The notes: generated by a model from the letters alone, not told the origin. DNA of 64,000 nt from Cedecea lapagei (GCF_900635955.1 NZ_LR134201.1:2542001-2606000); one strand, 5' to 3'; positions 8,667 to 17,539 are shown, counted from the stretch's first letter. Numbers and translations are program-made.

Positions 8667-10208
8667 TTACGATTTCGCCTTCGGCATCTGGGAAACCAGC
8701 GACAGGTTGACGTCCATGCCTTCGACCTGGAAATGCGGTACAGCAAACAGTTTTACGCGGAAGAAGCCCGGGTTATCTTCGATATCTTCTACCACCACTT
8801 TTGCGTCACGCAGCGGGTGTGACGCCTGCAGCTCGTCGCCAGGATCGGTCATCTCGGTCACCAGGCTGCGAACCCAGGTGTTGAGCTCCAGCTCCAGCAG
8901 ACGGCGATCCTTGGTGGTGCCGATGTTTTCACGCTGAATCAGCTTCAGATAATGGGCGATACGGGACAGCAGGAAGATATACGGCAGGCGGGAGTTGATA
9001 CGGCTGTTGGCCGTGGCGTCCGCGGTGTCGTACAGCGCCGGTTTTTGGGTAGAGTTAGCGGAGAAGAAGCAGGCGTAATCGCGGTTTTTGTAATACGACA
9101 GCGGAATAAAACCGAGGTTGGCGAACTCAAACTCGCGGGTTTCCGGGATCATCACTTCACTCGGGATCTTCACCTGGTTGCCGGTTCCCAGGTCATACAG
9201 GTGGATCGGTAAATCCTGTACTGCACCGCCAGCCTGCGGGCCACGGATCTGTACGCACCAGCCGTTGTTGATAAAGCTGCGCACCATGTTGGAGGCAAAC
9301 GCAAACGACGCGTTGGTCCACAGGTATTTATCGTGGTCCGGGCCTTTCACCTCTTCGACGTAGTTGAAGCTGCGCACCGGTACCGTGTCCGGGCCGTAAG
9401 GCAGACGCCCCAGTACACGCGGCATCACCAGACCGATATAGCGGCTGTCATCGGTGTCGCGGAAGGATTTCCACTTGATGTATTCTGCGCGGTCAAAGTA
9501 GTTGCCGATATCCTTGATGGCCGCAACCTCTTCCATAGAATCTTTCAGGAAGAACTGCGGACCAGCGGAGCCGATAAACGGCATATGCGCGGCGGCAGAC
9601 ACTTTGGAGATATTACGCAGCAGCGCTACGTCCTGCGCAGAGGCATCGAACTCGTAAGCCGAGACCAGAGCGGCAATCGGCTCGCCACCCGGGGTGTCGT
9701 ATTCAGCCACATACGTCTGCAGGTACAGCCCGCTCTGGATGATTTCCGGCGCGTCCTCGAAGTCCTGACGCAGATCCTCTTTGGAGAGGTCCAGCAGCTC
9801 GATTTTGACGTTCTGGCGGAAGTCGGTTTTATCCACCAGGGATTTCACGCCGCGCCACAGGCTTTCTACCGCCTGAAAGTCCTCATGATGCATCACCGCA
9901 TCCAGCTGGCGGCTGATCTGGTGGTCAAGCGCCGCGATATGGTGGTCAATCAGGGATTTGTCGAGTTTATCGACTTTTGAACCCGCCTTGCTCAGACACT
10001 CCAGAAACACCTGCATTCCGGCGGTCAGGCGCTCGTCGGCGGTCGCATCCGACATCGCCTGCGCATCCTGCCAGATATCCAGCGCGCTCAGCTCAGAGAC
10101 CGGGTTCAGGTTAATTTTTTCAAACAGGGACGCGTACACGCCGCCCGCTTCCGGGCGCTCCAGCACCACATTTTCGCCGCTGGCGGCATTTTCATTTTTT
10201 ACAGACAT
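8667..10208 (-). CDS. tssC: T6SS contractile sheath large subunit TssC (VipB)
   Basis: A 513-residue large sheath subunit. It pairs with TssB to build the contractile helix around the Hcp tube and, after firing, is extracted by ClpV. Family signatures visible are RQLDAVMHHEDFQAVESLWRGV near the N terminus, PFIGSAGPQFF, FASNMVRSFINNGWCVQIRG, and the C-terminal stretch NPGFFRVKLFAVPHFQVEGMDVNLSLVS. Two ATGs two codons apart are possible. The second (MSVKNENA, 10206-10208) is preferred because TGAGGA stands 6 bases before it, while the first ATG is only 1-2 bases from that Shine-Dalgarno sequence. Confidence 0.95.
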   Translation of the reverse strand: MSVKNENAASGENVVLERPEAGGVYASLFEKINLNPVSELSALDIWQDAQAMSDATADERLTAGMQVFLECLSKAGSKVDKLDKSLIDHHIAALDHQISRQLDAVMHHEDFQAVESLWRGVKSLVDKTDFRQNVKIELLDLSKEDLRQDFEDAPEIIQSGLYLQTYVAEYDTPGGEPIAALVSAYEFDASAQDVALLRNISKVSAAAHMPFIGSAGPQFFLKDSMEEVAAIKDIGNYFDRAEYIKWKSFRDTDDSRYIGLVMPRVLGRLPYGPDTVPVRSFNYVEEVKGPDHDKYLWTNASFAFASNMVRSFINNGWCVQIRGPQAGGAVQDLPIHLYDLGTGNQVKIPSEVMIPETREFEFANLGFIPLSYYKNRDYACFFSANSTQKPALYDTADATANSRINSRLPYIFLLSRIAHYLKLIQRENIGTTKDRRLLELELNTWVRSLVTEMTDPGDELQASHPLRDAKVVVEDIEDNPGFFRVKLFAVPHFQVEGMDVNLSLVSQMPKAKS

Positions 10209-10245
10209 CAGCATTCCTCAATTAATCCGTTAATCATCGTGACCG

Positions 10246-10743
10246 TTATGGCTGTTTCGGTGCCAGGGCAGAAAGTTCGCGCCGTAATTCCGCGCTTAGT
10301 GCCGGGTCGAGAAGGACTTTTTCCAGCTCTTTTCGGAAAGTCTGGTTATCTAACAGATTGGCCTTGAGGTCGCGCAGTAAATTGCGCATGGCGAGCATAG
10401 CCTTAAGCTGAGGTATTTGGCGTGCGACCTGCTCCGGGGTAAAGTCATTCATATCCTGAAAGGTCAGGCTAATGTTCTCTTCGCTGCCGTCAGCGGCCAG
10501 CGTATTTTCAACGGTGAGATTTACGTTTGGAGAGTATTCGGAAAGGACACTGTTAAAGTTATTTTTGGAAATATTTACTTTATTGCGATCTGATAAAGAA
10601 GCTGTTTCTTTGCCGTTACTGAAATCACCGGTAACCAGTAATTTCAGCGGCAGCTCCGTTTTCTTACTTGCACCGCCGGTGTGTAGATCTAGTTTTAAAT
10701 TAATGCGTGCCTTTGGCACTTCAGACTGGAAGCTGTCTGCCAT
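10246..10743 (-). CDS. tssB: T6SS contractile sheath small subunit TssB (VipA)
   Basis: A 165-residue small sheath subunit that assembles with TssC. It shows the conserved opening VPKARINLKLDLHTGG, LPLKLLVTGDFS, and the C-terminal helix region FTPEQVARQIPQLKAMLAMRNLLRDLKANL. The start at MADSFQSEV is chosen because it matches TssB N termini and has AGGG 9 bases upstream. An ATG 30 codons earlier is not supported. It is the first gene of the minus-strand T6SS series, 37 bases ahead of tssC, so the operon promoter should lie in the 720-base gap upstream. Confidence 0.95.
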   Translation of the reverse strand: MADSFQSEVPKARINLKLDLHTGGASKKTELPLKLLVTGDFSNGKETASLSDRNKVNISKNNFNSVLSEYSPNVNLTVENTLAADGSEENISLTFQDMNDFTPEQVARQIPQLKAMLAMRNLLRDLKANLLDNQTFRKELEKVLLDPALSAELRRELSALAPKQP

Positions 10744-11118
10744 AACGTCGTCCCTCTGTTTATCGCTGAGTGGTATTTCGGGTACTGTTTTCCTTCGCGC
10801 TAAATAATAAGGCAATAAACAAGAGTGAATCAATGAAGCAGTTCAAAAAAATGGCCAAACAAATATACCATGACTTTTCTACCATGAAATAAATATTGAC
10901 ATCATGAAAATGGAGAGCTCACCGAACATTGCCAAACTCGAAGCGACATTCGCAGAATAATTGCCTGGAGATGCAGGGAAACAGACCTAAAAGGCTATTT
11001 TTTTACTTTCAAATTGATACAGGTCATTGACTAGTCACAATTAACGCAAAAAAACCCAGGAGTCTCTGTCATTAAGGCCAGCACCTGCATCCCTCCACCT
11101 CTTTCACTTACAGGAAAG

Positions 11119-11137
11119 TTCCTAATAAAATTAGGAA
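11119..11137. repeat. Short inverted repeat upstream of the T6SS operon
   Basis: TTCCTAAT and ATTAGGAA are perfect 8-bp inverted repeats separated by AAA. The size suits a dimeric regulator operator. It lies about 375 bases upstream of the tssB start. The function is not known. Confidence 0.4.
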
Positions 11138-11342
11138 ATAAATATGACACAGCACCTACCACTTTTAGTAGGCGTCGTTAATGGAAAGTTTTAAAAAGAG
11201 TACGGATATAAATGAATAATCCCTAAGAAGTAGCGCACACATATTGAACGAGGATAGGAATATTCATAGGAGTTATTCACGGCGCCCATGATTTTACGTA
11301 AGGCATCCAGAGAATATATTCTTCAGCAGGGCGGTAAATATC

Positions 11343-11395
11343 TGGCCGGAAGAAAAAGCAGTTCGCGGCGCCTGTCCGCTGATATGTTCCGGCCA
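11343..11395. repeat. 9-bp inverted repeat with 35-base spacer
   Basis: TGGCCGGAA at 11343-11351 is perfectly complementary to TTCCGGCCA at 11387-11395. The two arms could form a stem with a large loop. The whole segment lies between tehB and the T6SS promoter region. It could be the remnant of a small mobile element or part of an RNA; neither is shown. Confidence 0.35.
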
Positions 11396-11429
11396 TGCCC
11401 TCCCCCTTAGCCTGAGGTGGAATTCAATA

Positions 11430-11446
11430 GCCCTCAGGAAGAGGGC
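11430..11446 (-). terminator. Possible tehB terminator hairpin
   Basis: GCCCTC-AGGAA-GAGGGC forms a 6-bp stem 19 bases beyond the tehB stop codon. The following run on the minus strand (TATTG) is poor in U, so it is a weak intrinsic terminator at best. Confidence 0.4.
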
Positions 11447-11464
11447 CAAAATGAAACTTAGAGG

Positions 11465-12058
11465 TTAAATTTTACGCGCAAGCAGCGTGGCGAAACGCAG
11501 CTTAATTCGGTTGCCTTTCTCATCCGTCTTATGCAGCTGGCCAACGTCTTCGTTGTATTTAATTAGCTCCCAGCCCTCATAGTAATTACGCAGCTCTCCT
11601 TCTTTAAAGGCGAACGGGAAACCTACTGTACACGGGAAATCCTCGGTATCCATTGCTGCCACGATCAAATTGTAGCCGCCAGGTTTTGTGCAGCGCTGCA
11701 TGTTGGTAATAAGTCCGGGAATAGTGCTGCGCTCAAGGAACATCATCACCACGGTTGAGAGAATAAAATCATACTCTCCTTCAAAGCTCAGCTGGTTAAG
11801 ATCCACCTGCGCGGTGACGATGTTTTTAAGCCCTTCTGACTCGATAATCTGCTTCAGTCGGGCAATGCTCATCGGATTTTTATCCCAGGCGGTGACGTCG
11901 AACCCTTTCTGATTCAGGTAGAGGCTGTTGCGCCCACCGCCGCAGCCAAGATCCAACGTTTTACCCGGTTCAATGTATTTAACGGCATTCAGCACGTCAG
12001 AGTGGGTGGCGGTTAAGCCATACTTTTCACTGTAGTAGCTTTCAGATTTCTCGGTCAT
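11465..12058 (-). CDS. tehB: Tellurite/selenite-resistance S-adenosylmethionine methyltransferase TehB
   Basis: A 197-residue class I methyltransferase, the same length as E. coli TehB, which uses SAM to methylate tellurium and selenium compounds in the cytosol. Motif I (LDLGCGGGRNSLYL) binds SAM. YDFILSTVVMMFLE and MQRCTKPGGYNLIVAAMDTEDFPCTVGFPFAF are near-identical to E. coli. The start is MTEKSESYYS, by alignment with the family; an upstream ATG adding 12 residues is less likely. The 5' end overlaps the end of tehA by 17 bases, so the two are an operon with tehA first. Confidence 0.96.
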   Translation of the reverse strand: MTEKSESYYSEKYGLTATHSDVLNAVKYIEPGKTLDLGCGGGRNSLYLNQKGFDVTAWDKNPMSIARLKQIIESEGLKNIVTAQVDLNQLSFEGEYDFILSTVVMMFLERSTIPGLITNMQRCTKPGGYNLIVAAMDTEDFPCTVGFPFAFKEGELRNYYEGWELIKYNEDVGQLHKTDEKGNRIKLRFATLLARKI

Positions 12059-13046
12059 AACAGGTCCTTTTTTTAGGCAGTGCGGTACGCACAATCAACT
12101 TCCCCTGCATCAGAAGAATAAGAGTGCGGGCCAGCAGCAGGCCGATAATCACATTAGTAAAAATAAATAGTGGCACCGCGATGAAGTGAAACAGTCCGTC
12201 GCCACCGCCCGCACTCAGGTGCAGCGCGGTGGTGGCCAGCGCAGAGATACCAAATGAGAAACTCCAGAAGGAGGCATTGAACGACTGTGCCATGTACCAG
12301 GGCAGAAGGCGCAGCATAAAAATCAGCTGTAGCAAGCCGTAACCAAACAGCATTTTGGCAAAAAAATCCGTAACGCCGCCGTTGACGGACAGATAAGCGC
12401 TACAGGCCACCAGCGCGGGCGCCAGCTGAATACCCAGCGACGTACGTACTGGCGTTGGCAACTCCCCGGCGCTGCGCATGCGGTGCAGTATTGCCGGTTC
12501 GAGGCTCAGCCAGGAAAAAACGCCAGCCCCAAGGAACAGGATCCCAGGATCGTGATACCCCAACGCGCCGCAGGCCATCGCACTAATAAAGTTATTCGCC
12601 ACCGTCGGCAGGTATAGCCCCGGCGTCGTGGCATCCTGCGGATGAGTGCCCCGCCATAATCCGGCCGACTGCCAGGCGGCATAACCCAGCTGTGCTACGA
12701 CACCAAAGCTAAACATCACCACGGCAACCGGGCGTAGATAAGGGGCTATGCCGATGGCTACGAGCAGAGTTGTCGCCGGGAATAAACTCACAAAACTGCT
12801 CATCATGGGATGGTGAATTTCCGCAATAACGCTGTGCGGATAACAAGCCAGGCGAGTAAGAAACGCGCAAACCAGCAGCAGCCAAACACCACTGGCCAAA
12901 GCCACCAGCCCTTCACCCACAAACGGTGATACCGGCCAGATTGTGGCGGCATAGCGCCACGCAAACCCCATACCGATGATGCCCAACACCATACCAAAGT
13001 AGCCTGAGGGAAGATTGATGAAGCTGTCGGCGCTCGGTTTATTCAT
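12042..13046 (-). CDS. tehA: Tellurite-resistance membrane protein TehA (SLAC1/TDT family)
   Basis: A 334-residue integral membrane protein with ten hydrophobic segments. It is an SLAC1-type channel homologue, and E. coli TehA contributes to tellurite and dicationic dye resistance when expressed at a high level. Strongly conserved stretches include LPSGYFGMVLGIIGMGFAWR, SFVSLFPATTLLVAIG and LPTVANNFISAMACGALGYHD. The start ATG at 13044-13046 agrees with the family N terminus. It is transcribed towards tehB, with an NsrR-like operator in the 113-base gap shared with divergent ydcK. Confidence 0.95.
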   Translation of the reverse strand: MNKPSADSFINLPSGYFGMVLGIIGMGFAWRYAATIWPVSPFVGEGLVALASGVWLLLVCAFLTRLACYPHSVIAEIHHPMMSSFVSLFPATTLLVAIGIAPYLRPVAVVMFSFGVVAQLGYAAWQSAGLWRGTHPQDATTPGLYLPTVANNFISAMACGALGYHDPGILFLGAGVFSWLSLEPAILHRMRSAGELPTPVRTSLGIQLAPALVACSAYLSVNGGVTDFFAKMLFGYGLLQLIFMLRLLPWYMAQSFNASFWSFSFGISALATTALHLSAGGGDGLFHFIAVPLFIFTNVIIGLLLARTLILLMQGKLIVRTALPKKRTCYDREI

Positions 13047-13060
13047 TTAGTTTATTTTAT

Positions 13061-13083
13061 AAAATGTATTTTAAATGCATTTT
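13061..13083. promoter_or_regulatory. NsrR-like operator upstream of tehAB
   Basis: The 23-base segment is made of AAAATGTATTT, one T, and AAATGCATTTT. This is the 11-1-11 inverted-repeat layout of NsrR sites (AAnATGCATTT-n-AAATGCATnTT), with a single mismatch (T for C at base 7 of the left half). It begins 15 bases upstream of the tehA start codon. E. coli tehAB is reported to be repressed by the nitric-oxide-sensing regulator NsrR, so the site fits the gene. Confidence 0.7.
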
Positions 13084-13159
13084 ATTCGATTACGCTGCTG
13101 AACGCTACGCCGGTGAATTACCTGCTACGTTTATCCTCAGGATATGACGAGAAACCACG

Positions 13160-14086
13160 ATGAAGAAATATCGACTAACGGCTCATTCACAGCTGCATGA
13201 TTACCAGCACGACGGTGAACAGCGGCAAGTTCGGCTCTGGCAAATTGAGGCGCTTTGCGCTTTTGGCGATGTCGCCGCCGGGCAATGCGGCGGCTGGATA
13301 GAAGAAGAAGCTAACCTGAGCCAGGCGGGAAACTGCTGGCTTGATGCTGATGTCTTTGTCTGGGGAAAGGCGAGAGTCGAAGATGACGCAACTATCTGCG
13401 GCGAGTCTGAAATTTGCCATCAGGCGAGAGTAAGCGGTAACGCTCGTGTAGAGCACTCATGTATCAGCGGCGAGTGCCATATCTACGGCTCGGCTCGGGT
13501 GCTGGAGCAAAGTCAGGTTATTGCCGTGCTGGGCCTGACCGAAGATGCTGAACTGCGGCTGCAAATCTACGGCGATGCTACGGTCCGGGCTTCCCGCATC
13601 GTGCATCAGGCTCAAATATATGGCCATGCGCAGGTCAATAATGCCTTTATCGAACACCGCTCGGCTATTTTCGACAATGCCGTTATCGCAGGAAACGAAG
13701 AGAATAATGTGTGGATTTGCGACTGCGCCCAGGTGTCTGGAAACGCACGGATCATCGCGGGCAGCGGAGACAGTCAGATCCCCACGATCCGTTACTCCTC
13801 TAAGGTCTATGGCAATGCTGTCATTGAAGGTGACTGCGTGCTGAAACATCTCGTGCAGGTTTATGGCGATGCAGTACTCCTGGGTGGCCCTGTGCTGCTG
13901 GACAACAATGTGCGGGTGTACGGGCAGGCTAAAGTGATGGGCAACGTGCTCATAGAAAACAACGTGCAGGTATATGAGGAGGCATCGGTGGAGGGCTTAG
14001 GCGGCGAGCTTATTCATCTTCGGGGCATAAAGGATATCAACGGCGAGCAGAGAATCACCCGCACGCCGTTTTATGGAATCTTTTAA
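13160..14086 (+). CDS. ydcK: Left-handed beta-helix (hexapeptide-repeat) protein YdcK
   Basis: A 308-residue cytosolic protein (E. coli YdcK is 326). Most of the chain is hexapeptide-like repeats (ARVSGNARVEHSCISGE, QIYGDATVRASRIVHQAQIYG, VQVYGDAVLLGG, VRVYGQAKVMGNVLIENNV), which fold as a left-handed parallel beta-helix, as in bacterial acyltransferases. Its substrate is unknown. The C-terminal HLRG..DINGEQRITRTPF block is characteristic of YdcK. The gene is divergent from tehA and converges with rimL, with a 4-base overlap of the two 3' ends. Confidence 0.92.
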   Translation: MKKYRLTAHSQLHDYQHDGEQRQVRLWQIEALCAFGDVAAGQCGGWIEEEANLSQAGNCWLDADVFVWGKARVEDDATICGESEICHQARVSGNARVEHSCISGECHIYGSARVLEQSQVIAVLGLTEDAELRLQIYGDATVRASRIVHQAQIYGHAQVNNAFIEHRSAIFDNAVIAGNEENNVWICDCAQVSGNARIIAGSGDSQIPTIRYSSKVYGNAVIEGDCVLKHLVQVYGDAVLLGGPVLLDNNVRVYGQAKVMGNVLIENNVQVYEEASVEGLGGELIHLRGIKDINGEQRITRTPFYGIF

Positions 14087-14637
14087 TCCACAATGCGCCC
14101 GTAGATATTCTGATCATGGTACTCGCCGTTGAGGAATTCGGCCTGTTTCAGACAGCCTTCCAGAGCAAAGCCGTTACGCTGCGCCACGCGGTTGCTGGCG
14201 TGGTTAGTGACGATGCATTTGATAACAAACCGGCGTACGGTCCCTTCCTGCGCATACTTGCTAATGGCGGCCTCAATGACGGCGGAAATAATGCCCTTCC
14301 CCTGCATATCTTCGCTTAGCCAGTAGCCGATGTAGGCCGTTTTGTCGGTCGGGACTATCTGGTTAAAGGAAAATATGCCCGCCAGCTCGCCGCGATGGAG
14401 GATCATAAACATCTTGGCGTAACCTTTATGATGAAGCACGTAGTTCCCCTGCACCGTTTTACGCGTATCGTCCTCCGAGACAACATACTGTGGCCAGTTC
14501 ATGGCTTTTTGCAGCCAGCTTTTGTTGCGCTGAACCAGCGCGAAGACAGACTCAACGAACCGCTCATTGACCGAATGAAGTTCGATTTCATCATTGACTG
14601 CAATCACTTCATCCTGCCATTCCCGATGTTGTTCCAC
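14083..14637 (-). CDS. rimL: Ribosomal-protein-serine N-acetyltransferase RimL (L7/L12)
   Basis: A GNAT acetyltransferase of 184 residues; E. coli RimL acetylates the N-terminal Ser of L12 to give L7. The conserved core is DDTRKTVQGNYVLHHKGYAKMF, IGYWLSEDMQGKGIISAVIEAA (acetyl-CoA-binding motif A) and RNGFALEGCLKQAEFLNGEYHD. The only in-frame starts are a TTG at 14643 and a GTG at 14637. GTG is chosen because GGGAG lies 6 bases before it, while it abuts the TTG. The 3' end overlaps ydcK. The ydcH gene found next to rimL in E. coli is absent. Confidence 0.93.
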   Translation of the reverse strand: MEQHREWQDEVIAVNDEIELHSVNERFVESVFALVQRNKSWLQKAMNWPQYVVSEDDTRKTVQGNYVLHHKGYAKMFMILHRGELAGIFSFNQIVPTDKTAYIGYWLSEDMQGKGIISAVIEAAISKYAQEGTVRRFVIKCIVTNHASNRVAQRNGFALEGCLKQAEFLNGEYHDQNIYGRIVD

Positions 14638-14793
14638 GCGCAACTCCCATTCTTCTTAAAGGTGACAGTCATCTTATGTCACTTTCTCAGTGAAACACAC
14701 GCGTTTTGATACCCCGTCAGAAGCCCAGATATAGAAATTCACTATGAAAGAGTATTTATGCAATAAGAGAAAAGAATGACGAGGCTTAATGAT

Positions 14794-14823
14794 AAAAAAC
14801 CCCGCGGCTTTTAAGCGGCGGGG
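14794..14823 (-). terminator. Intrinsic terminator of opgD
   Basis: CCCCGC plus GCTT pairs with AAGC plus GCGGGG around a 2-base loop and one mismatch. It is followed on the minus strand by TTTTTTATC. It starts 7 bases beyond the opgD stop codon. Confidence 0.9.
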
Positions 14824-14830
14824 CTGGAGG

Positions 14831-16486
14831 TTAACGCATTTCGCGGTCGTCGACGTATTTACGTTTGTCCGCCGGCGGCGGGAAATACTGGTAAAGCCAG
14901 GTTTCACTGATGGCCTTACCCTGGCAGCGCAGGAACATGCGCATCTCAACCGGATCGGTCGAGTCGTTGGTCGGATACCAGTCAAAGAGAATGCGGTAGC
15001 CGTCAAACGGTTCGACGTAGAGGATCTCAATCTGCTTCGCTTCTCCATTGGAAAGCGTAATGACCGGCTCAATGCCTTTCGGCGCAGCGGCTTTCAGATC
15101 GCCCCCGACAAAATCAATAGCAAAGCGGCGGGACCATTTTTCCGGGAAGTGCTCACCCGGAGCCCAGCCTTCCGGGAAGCTGCCCATGCCGGTACGCGTG
15201 GCGTAAACGCGGGCCAGGTCCGTCGTGATCGGTGGCAGGCCGCTCCAGTAAAGGCGGTATTTAAACTCGAACTCATCTCCGGCTTGCACCGGTTTCTCTG
15301 GCTGCCAGAAGCAGACGATATTATCGAGCGTTTCGCCGGTGGTCGGGATCTCCATCAGGCCAACGGTGCCTTTACCCCATTTATTGCGCGGCTCGACCCA
15401 CAGGCTTGGACGTTTGTTATACCAGCCCATGATGTCCTGATAGCTGGCAAAATCGTGATCCAGCTGCAGCAGGCCGAAACCTTTCGGGTTTTCATCCATA
15501 AAGGCGTTGAACTGCAGCTTTTGCGGGTTATTCAGCGGGCGGCAAATCCACTCGCCGTTGCCGCGCCACATGGCCAGACGGTCGGAGTCATGAATTTGCG
15601 GGTGAATGGTGTCGCAGGTGCGGCGTTCGTTGGTGCCGCAGGCAAACATACTGGTCATCGGCGCGATGCCCAGTTGCTTAACGTCTTTGCGAGCATACAG
15701 GTGGTTGTCCACCTCCATCACGACCCGCTCAGCTTCACAGCTGATGATAAATTTGTAAGCACCGGTCACGCTTGGGCTGTCCAGCAGCGCGTAGACCACA
15801 AAGGTGGTGTCGGACGCTTTTGGCGTTTCAAACCAGAACGAGGTGAAGTCCGGGAACTCTTCCGGTGTATCGGTGAAGGTATCCACCGCGAGGCCGCGCG
15901 CGGAGAGGCCGTACTGGTAAGTGCTGTCTACGGCACGGAAGTAGCTGGCCCCGAGGAATGAGACGACGTCGCGTCGCGCCAGTTCCGGCGCTTTAAAGAC
16001 TTTCAGACCTGCAAAACCAAGATCTGTCTGGCCCTCAAGCTGTCTGGTGTCTACGCCCGCATCGTTGTAGTTGAACAGCTCCGGGCGGAAGTGAATTTCA
16101 CGCGCCTGGTGGGTTGCGGAATCCAGAGAGAACATTCTGACGCGGCGGCGGAACCCCATGCCTACGTGGAAGAACTGCACGTCAAGCTGGCGGTTTTCAA
16201 TGTTATTCCAAAGAGAATGCCTGGCGTCATACTGGATGGCGTTGTAAGCCTGAGGCGTCAGGTTAGCAAGCGTGTTTGGCAGCGCACGCGGCGCACCTCC
16301 CCACGGTTTTTTCGACAGGTCATGGGCCATGCCCTGAAGCACCGCAAAATCGAAGGCGGTGGAATATCCGTCCGCAATACCGGATTCGGCAGCGAAGGCG
16401 CTTCGGGAAAACAGCGTGGCAAGGGTCGGCGTGCCGCAGGCAGCGGCTAGAGCCATAGAGGCCTGGATAAAACGTCTGCGATTCAT
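14831..16486 (-). CDS. opgD: Periplasmic glucan biosynthesis protein OpgD (MdoD)
   Basis: A 551-residue protein, identical in length to E. coli OpgD, which controls the backbone structure of osmoregulated periplasmic glucans. It begins MNRRRFIQASMALAAACG, a twin-arginine signal (RRRFI) with a hydrophobic stretch and AFA cleavage near residue 32, so it is Tat-exported. Near-identical blocks are ENRQLDVQFFHVGMGFRRRV, FMSMF-like APMTSMFACGTNERR, and GWYNKRPSLWVEPRNKWGKG. Upstream ATGs (for example at 16603) are rejected because the Tat signal sets the start. It appears to be a single-gene unit with its own terminator. Confidence 0.97.
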   Translation of the reverse strand: MNRRRFIQASMALAAACGTPTLATLFSRSAFAAESGIADGYSTAFDFAVLQGMAHDLSKKPWGGAPRALPNTLANLTPQAYNAIQYDARHSLWNNIENRQLDVQFFHVGMGFRRRVRMFSLDSATHQAREIHFRPELFNYNDAGVDTRQLEGQTDLGFAGLKVFKAPELARRDVVSFLGASYFRAVDSTYQYGLSARGLAVDTFTDTPEEFPDFTSFWFETPKASDTTFVVYALLDSPSVTGAYKFIISCEAERVVMEVDNHLYARKDVKQLGIAPMTSMFACGTNERRTCDTIHPQIHDSDRLAMWRGNGEWICRPLNNPQKLQFNAFMDENPKGFGLLQLDHDFASYQDIMGWYNKRPSLWVEPRNKWGKGTVGLMEIPTTGETLDNIVCFWQPEKPVQAGDEFEFKYRLYWSGLPPITTDLARVYATRTGMGSFPEGWAPGEHFPEKWSRRFAIDFVGGDLKAAAPKGIEPVITLSNGEAKQIEILYVEPFDGYRILFDWYPTNDSTDPVEMRMFLRCQGKAISETWLYQYFPPPADKRKYVDDREMR

Positions 16487-16712
16487 GCCTGAGAAATCGT
16501 CCTTATGTGTCGATGTGTTTTGTCCCGCCCTCGGGCAGAACAGCGGCAAGAGACTGCTACCTGTACGACCGCACACTCTAGACAAAATTCGCAATGAATC
16601 CAATGGGCGGCGAAAGCGTTTGAGGGAGGAACGAAGATTTTTTTTCTGGAAACCGGATATTGCCGAAAAATGGGGAATGTTTTGGCGAAAAAAACGCTAA
16701 ACATGGTGTGAA

Positions 16713-16740
16713 GGCTCGTCAGCCGTTACGCCAACGAGCC
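16713..16740 (-). terminator. Possible terminator after the binding-protein gene
   Basis: GGCTCGT at 16713-16719 pairs with ACGAGCC at 16734-16740. The stem lies 10 bases beyond the stop of the minus-strand binding-protein gene, with TTCACACC following, so the U-tract is weak. Confidence 0.45.
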
Positions 16741-16750
16741 GCCATAAGCG

Positions 16751-17527
16751 TTACTTGACGCTAACGTCGATGCCAGGGAAGAACTTCTGTGCAAGCCGGG
16801 TCACGGTGCCGTCGGCCTTCACCTTATCAATCGCTGTATCCAGCTCTTTTTTGGTGACAGCGTCACCTTTACGTAAACCAAAACCTATCCCGCTGCCAAG
16901 GATAGTGTCATCGCTCACCGGCTTGCCGATAAAGCCAAATCCTTTGCCCTGCGGCGTGCTCAGGAAGCCCGCCTGGCCCGCAGCAGACATCACCAGCGAT
17001 GCATCGATGCGGCCATTCAGCAAATCAGCCCAGGCCATGTTCTGGTCTTTATAAGAGACGACGTTCACGCCCTGCTTTTCCCAGTGCTCTTTGGCGTAGG
17101 TTTCCTGAATGGATCCCTGAAGCACCCCGATCGTTTTCCCTTTCAGCCCTTCCGCCGTGGCTTCCAGACCGCTGCCCTCTTTGCCAACCAGCTGAGAAGG
17201 GATCCGGTAGATGGGCTGCGTGAAATCAATGCTTTTCTGGCGCTGGGCGGTGATATTCATCGCCGAGTTAATGGCGTCGAATTTCTTTGCCGCAAGCCCC
17301 GGAATTAGCGAGTCAAACGAAGTTTCAACCCAGCTGCACTTAAGGCTGGCGGCCTGGCAAATGGCTTTGCCCAGTTCGATATCAAACCCTTCCAGCTCCC
17401 CCGCGCTGTTGCGGCTCTCAAAGGGAGGATATTCAGCTTCCAGGCCATAACGCAGCTCGCCGGCCGCCAGCGCAGAAAACGAAGAGCACAGCCCAACAAG
17501 CAAACTTAGCGCATAAACTTTTTTCAT
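16751..17527 (-). CDS. Periplasmic amino-acid-binding protein (HisJ/ArgT/ArtJ-type, SBP_bac_3)
   Basis: A 258-residue secreted solute-binding protein. The signal peptide MKKVYALSLLVGLCSSFSALA is followed by the family start ELRYGLEAEYPPFE, then AGELEGFDIELGKAICQA, FDSLIPGLAAKKFDAINSAMNIT..R and a C-terminal SGIGFGLRKGD. These are features of cationic-amino-acid binding proteins; exact ligand unknown. No permease or ATPase gene adjoins it, so it is an orphan component here. It lies 12 bases downstream of the aminotransferase gene and is probably cotranscribed with it. The second of two adjacent ATGs is preferred (AGGGA spacing). Confidence 0.85.
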   Translation of the reverse strand: MKKVYALSLLVGLCSSFSALAAGELRYGLEAEYPPFESRNSAGELEGFDIELGKAICQAASLKCSWVETSFDSLIPGLAAKKFDAINSAMNITAQRQKSIDFTQPIYRIPSQLVGKEGSGLEATAEGLKGKTIGVLQGSIQETYAKEHWEKQGVNVVSYKDQNMAWADLLNGRIDASLVMSAAGQAGFLSTPQGKGFGFIGKPVSDDTILGSGIGFGLRKGDAVTKKELDTAIDKVKADGTVTRLAQKFFPGIDVSVK

Positions 17528-17539
17528 CATGATCCCTTA

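Larger units (their letters stand above)
10744..11464. other. 721-base A+T-rich gap upstream of tssB; no gene seen
   Basis: No convincing coding sequence on either strand. It should contain the promoter of the T6SS operon (reading left) and the 3' end of tehB. A sigma-54 type -24/-12 element was looked for and not found. The gap holds an 8-bp inverted repeat, a 9-bp long-range inverted repeat and a hairpin next to tehB, listed separately. Confidence 0.6.

Noticed and set aside
10744..10900. Sigma-54 promoter for the T6SS operon
   Set aside because: No TGGCAC-N5-TTGC-type element found on the minus strand.
14789..15961. A 390-codon plus-strand frame over opgD
   Set aside because: Antisense shadow of opgD, which is full length and highly conserved.
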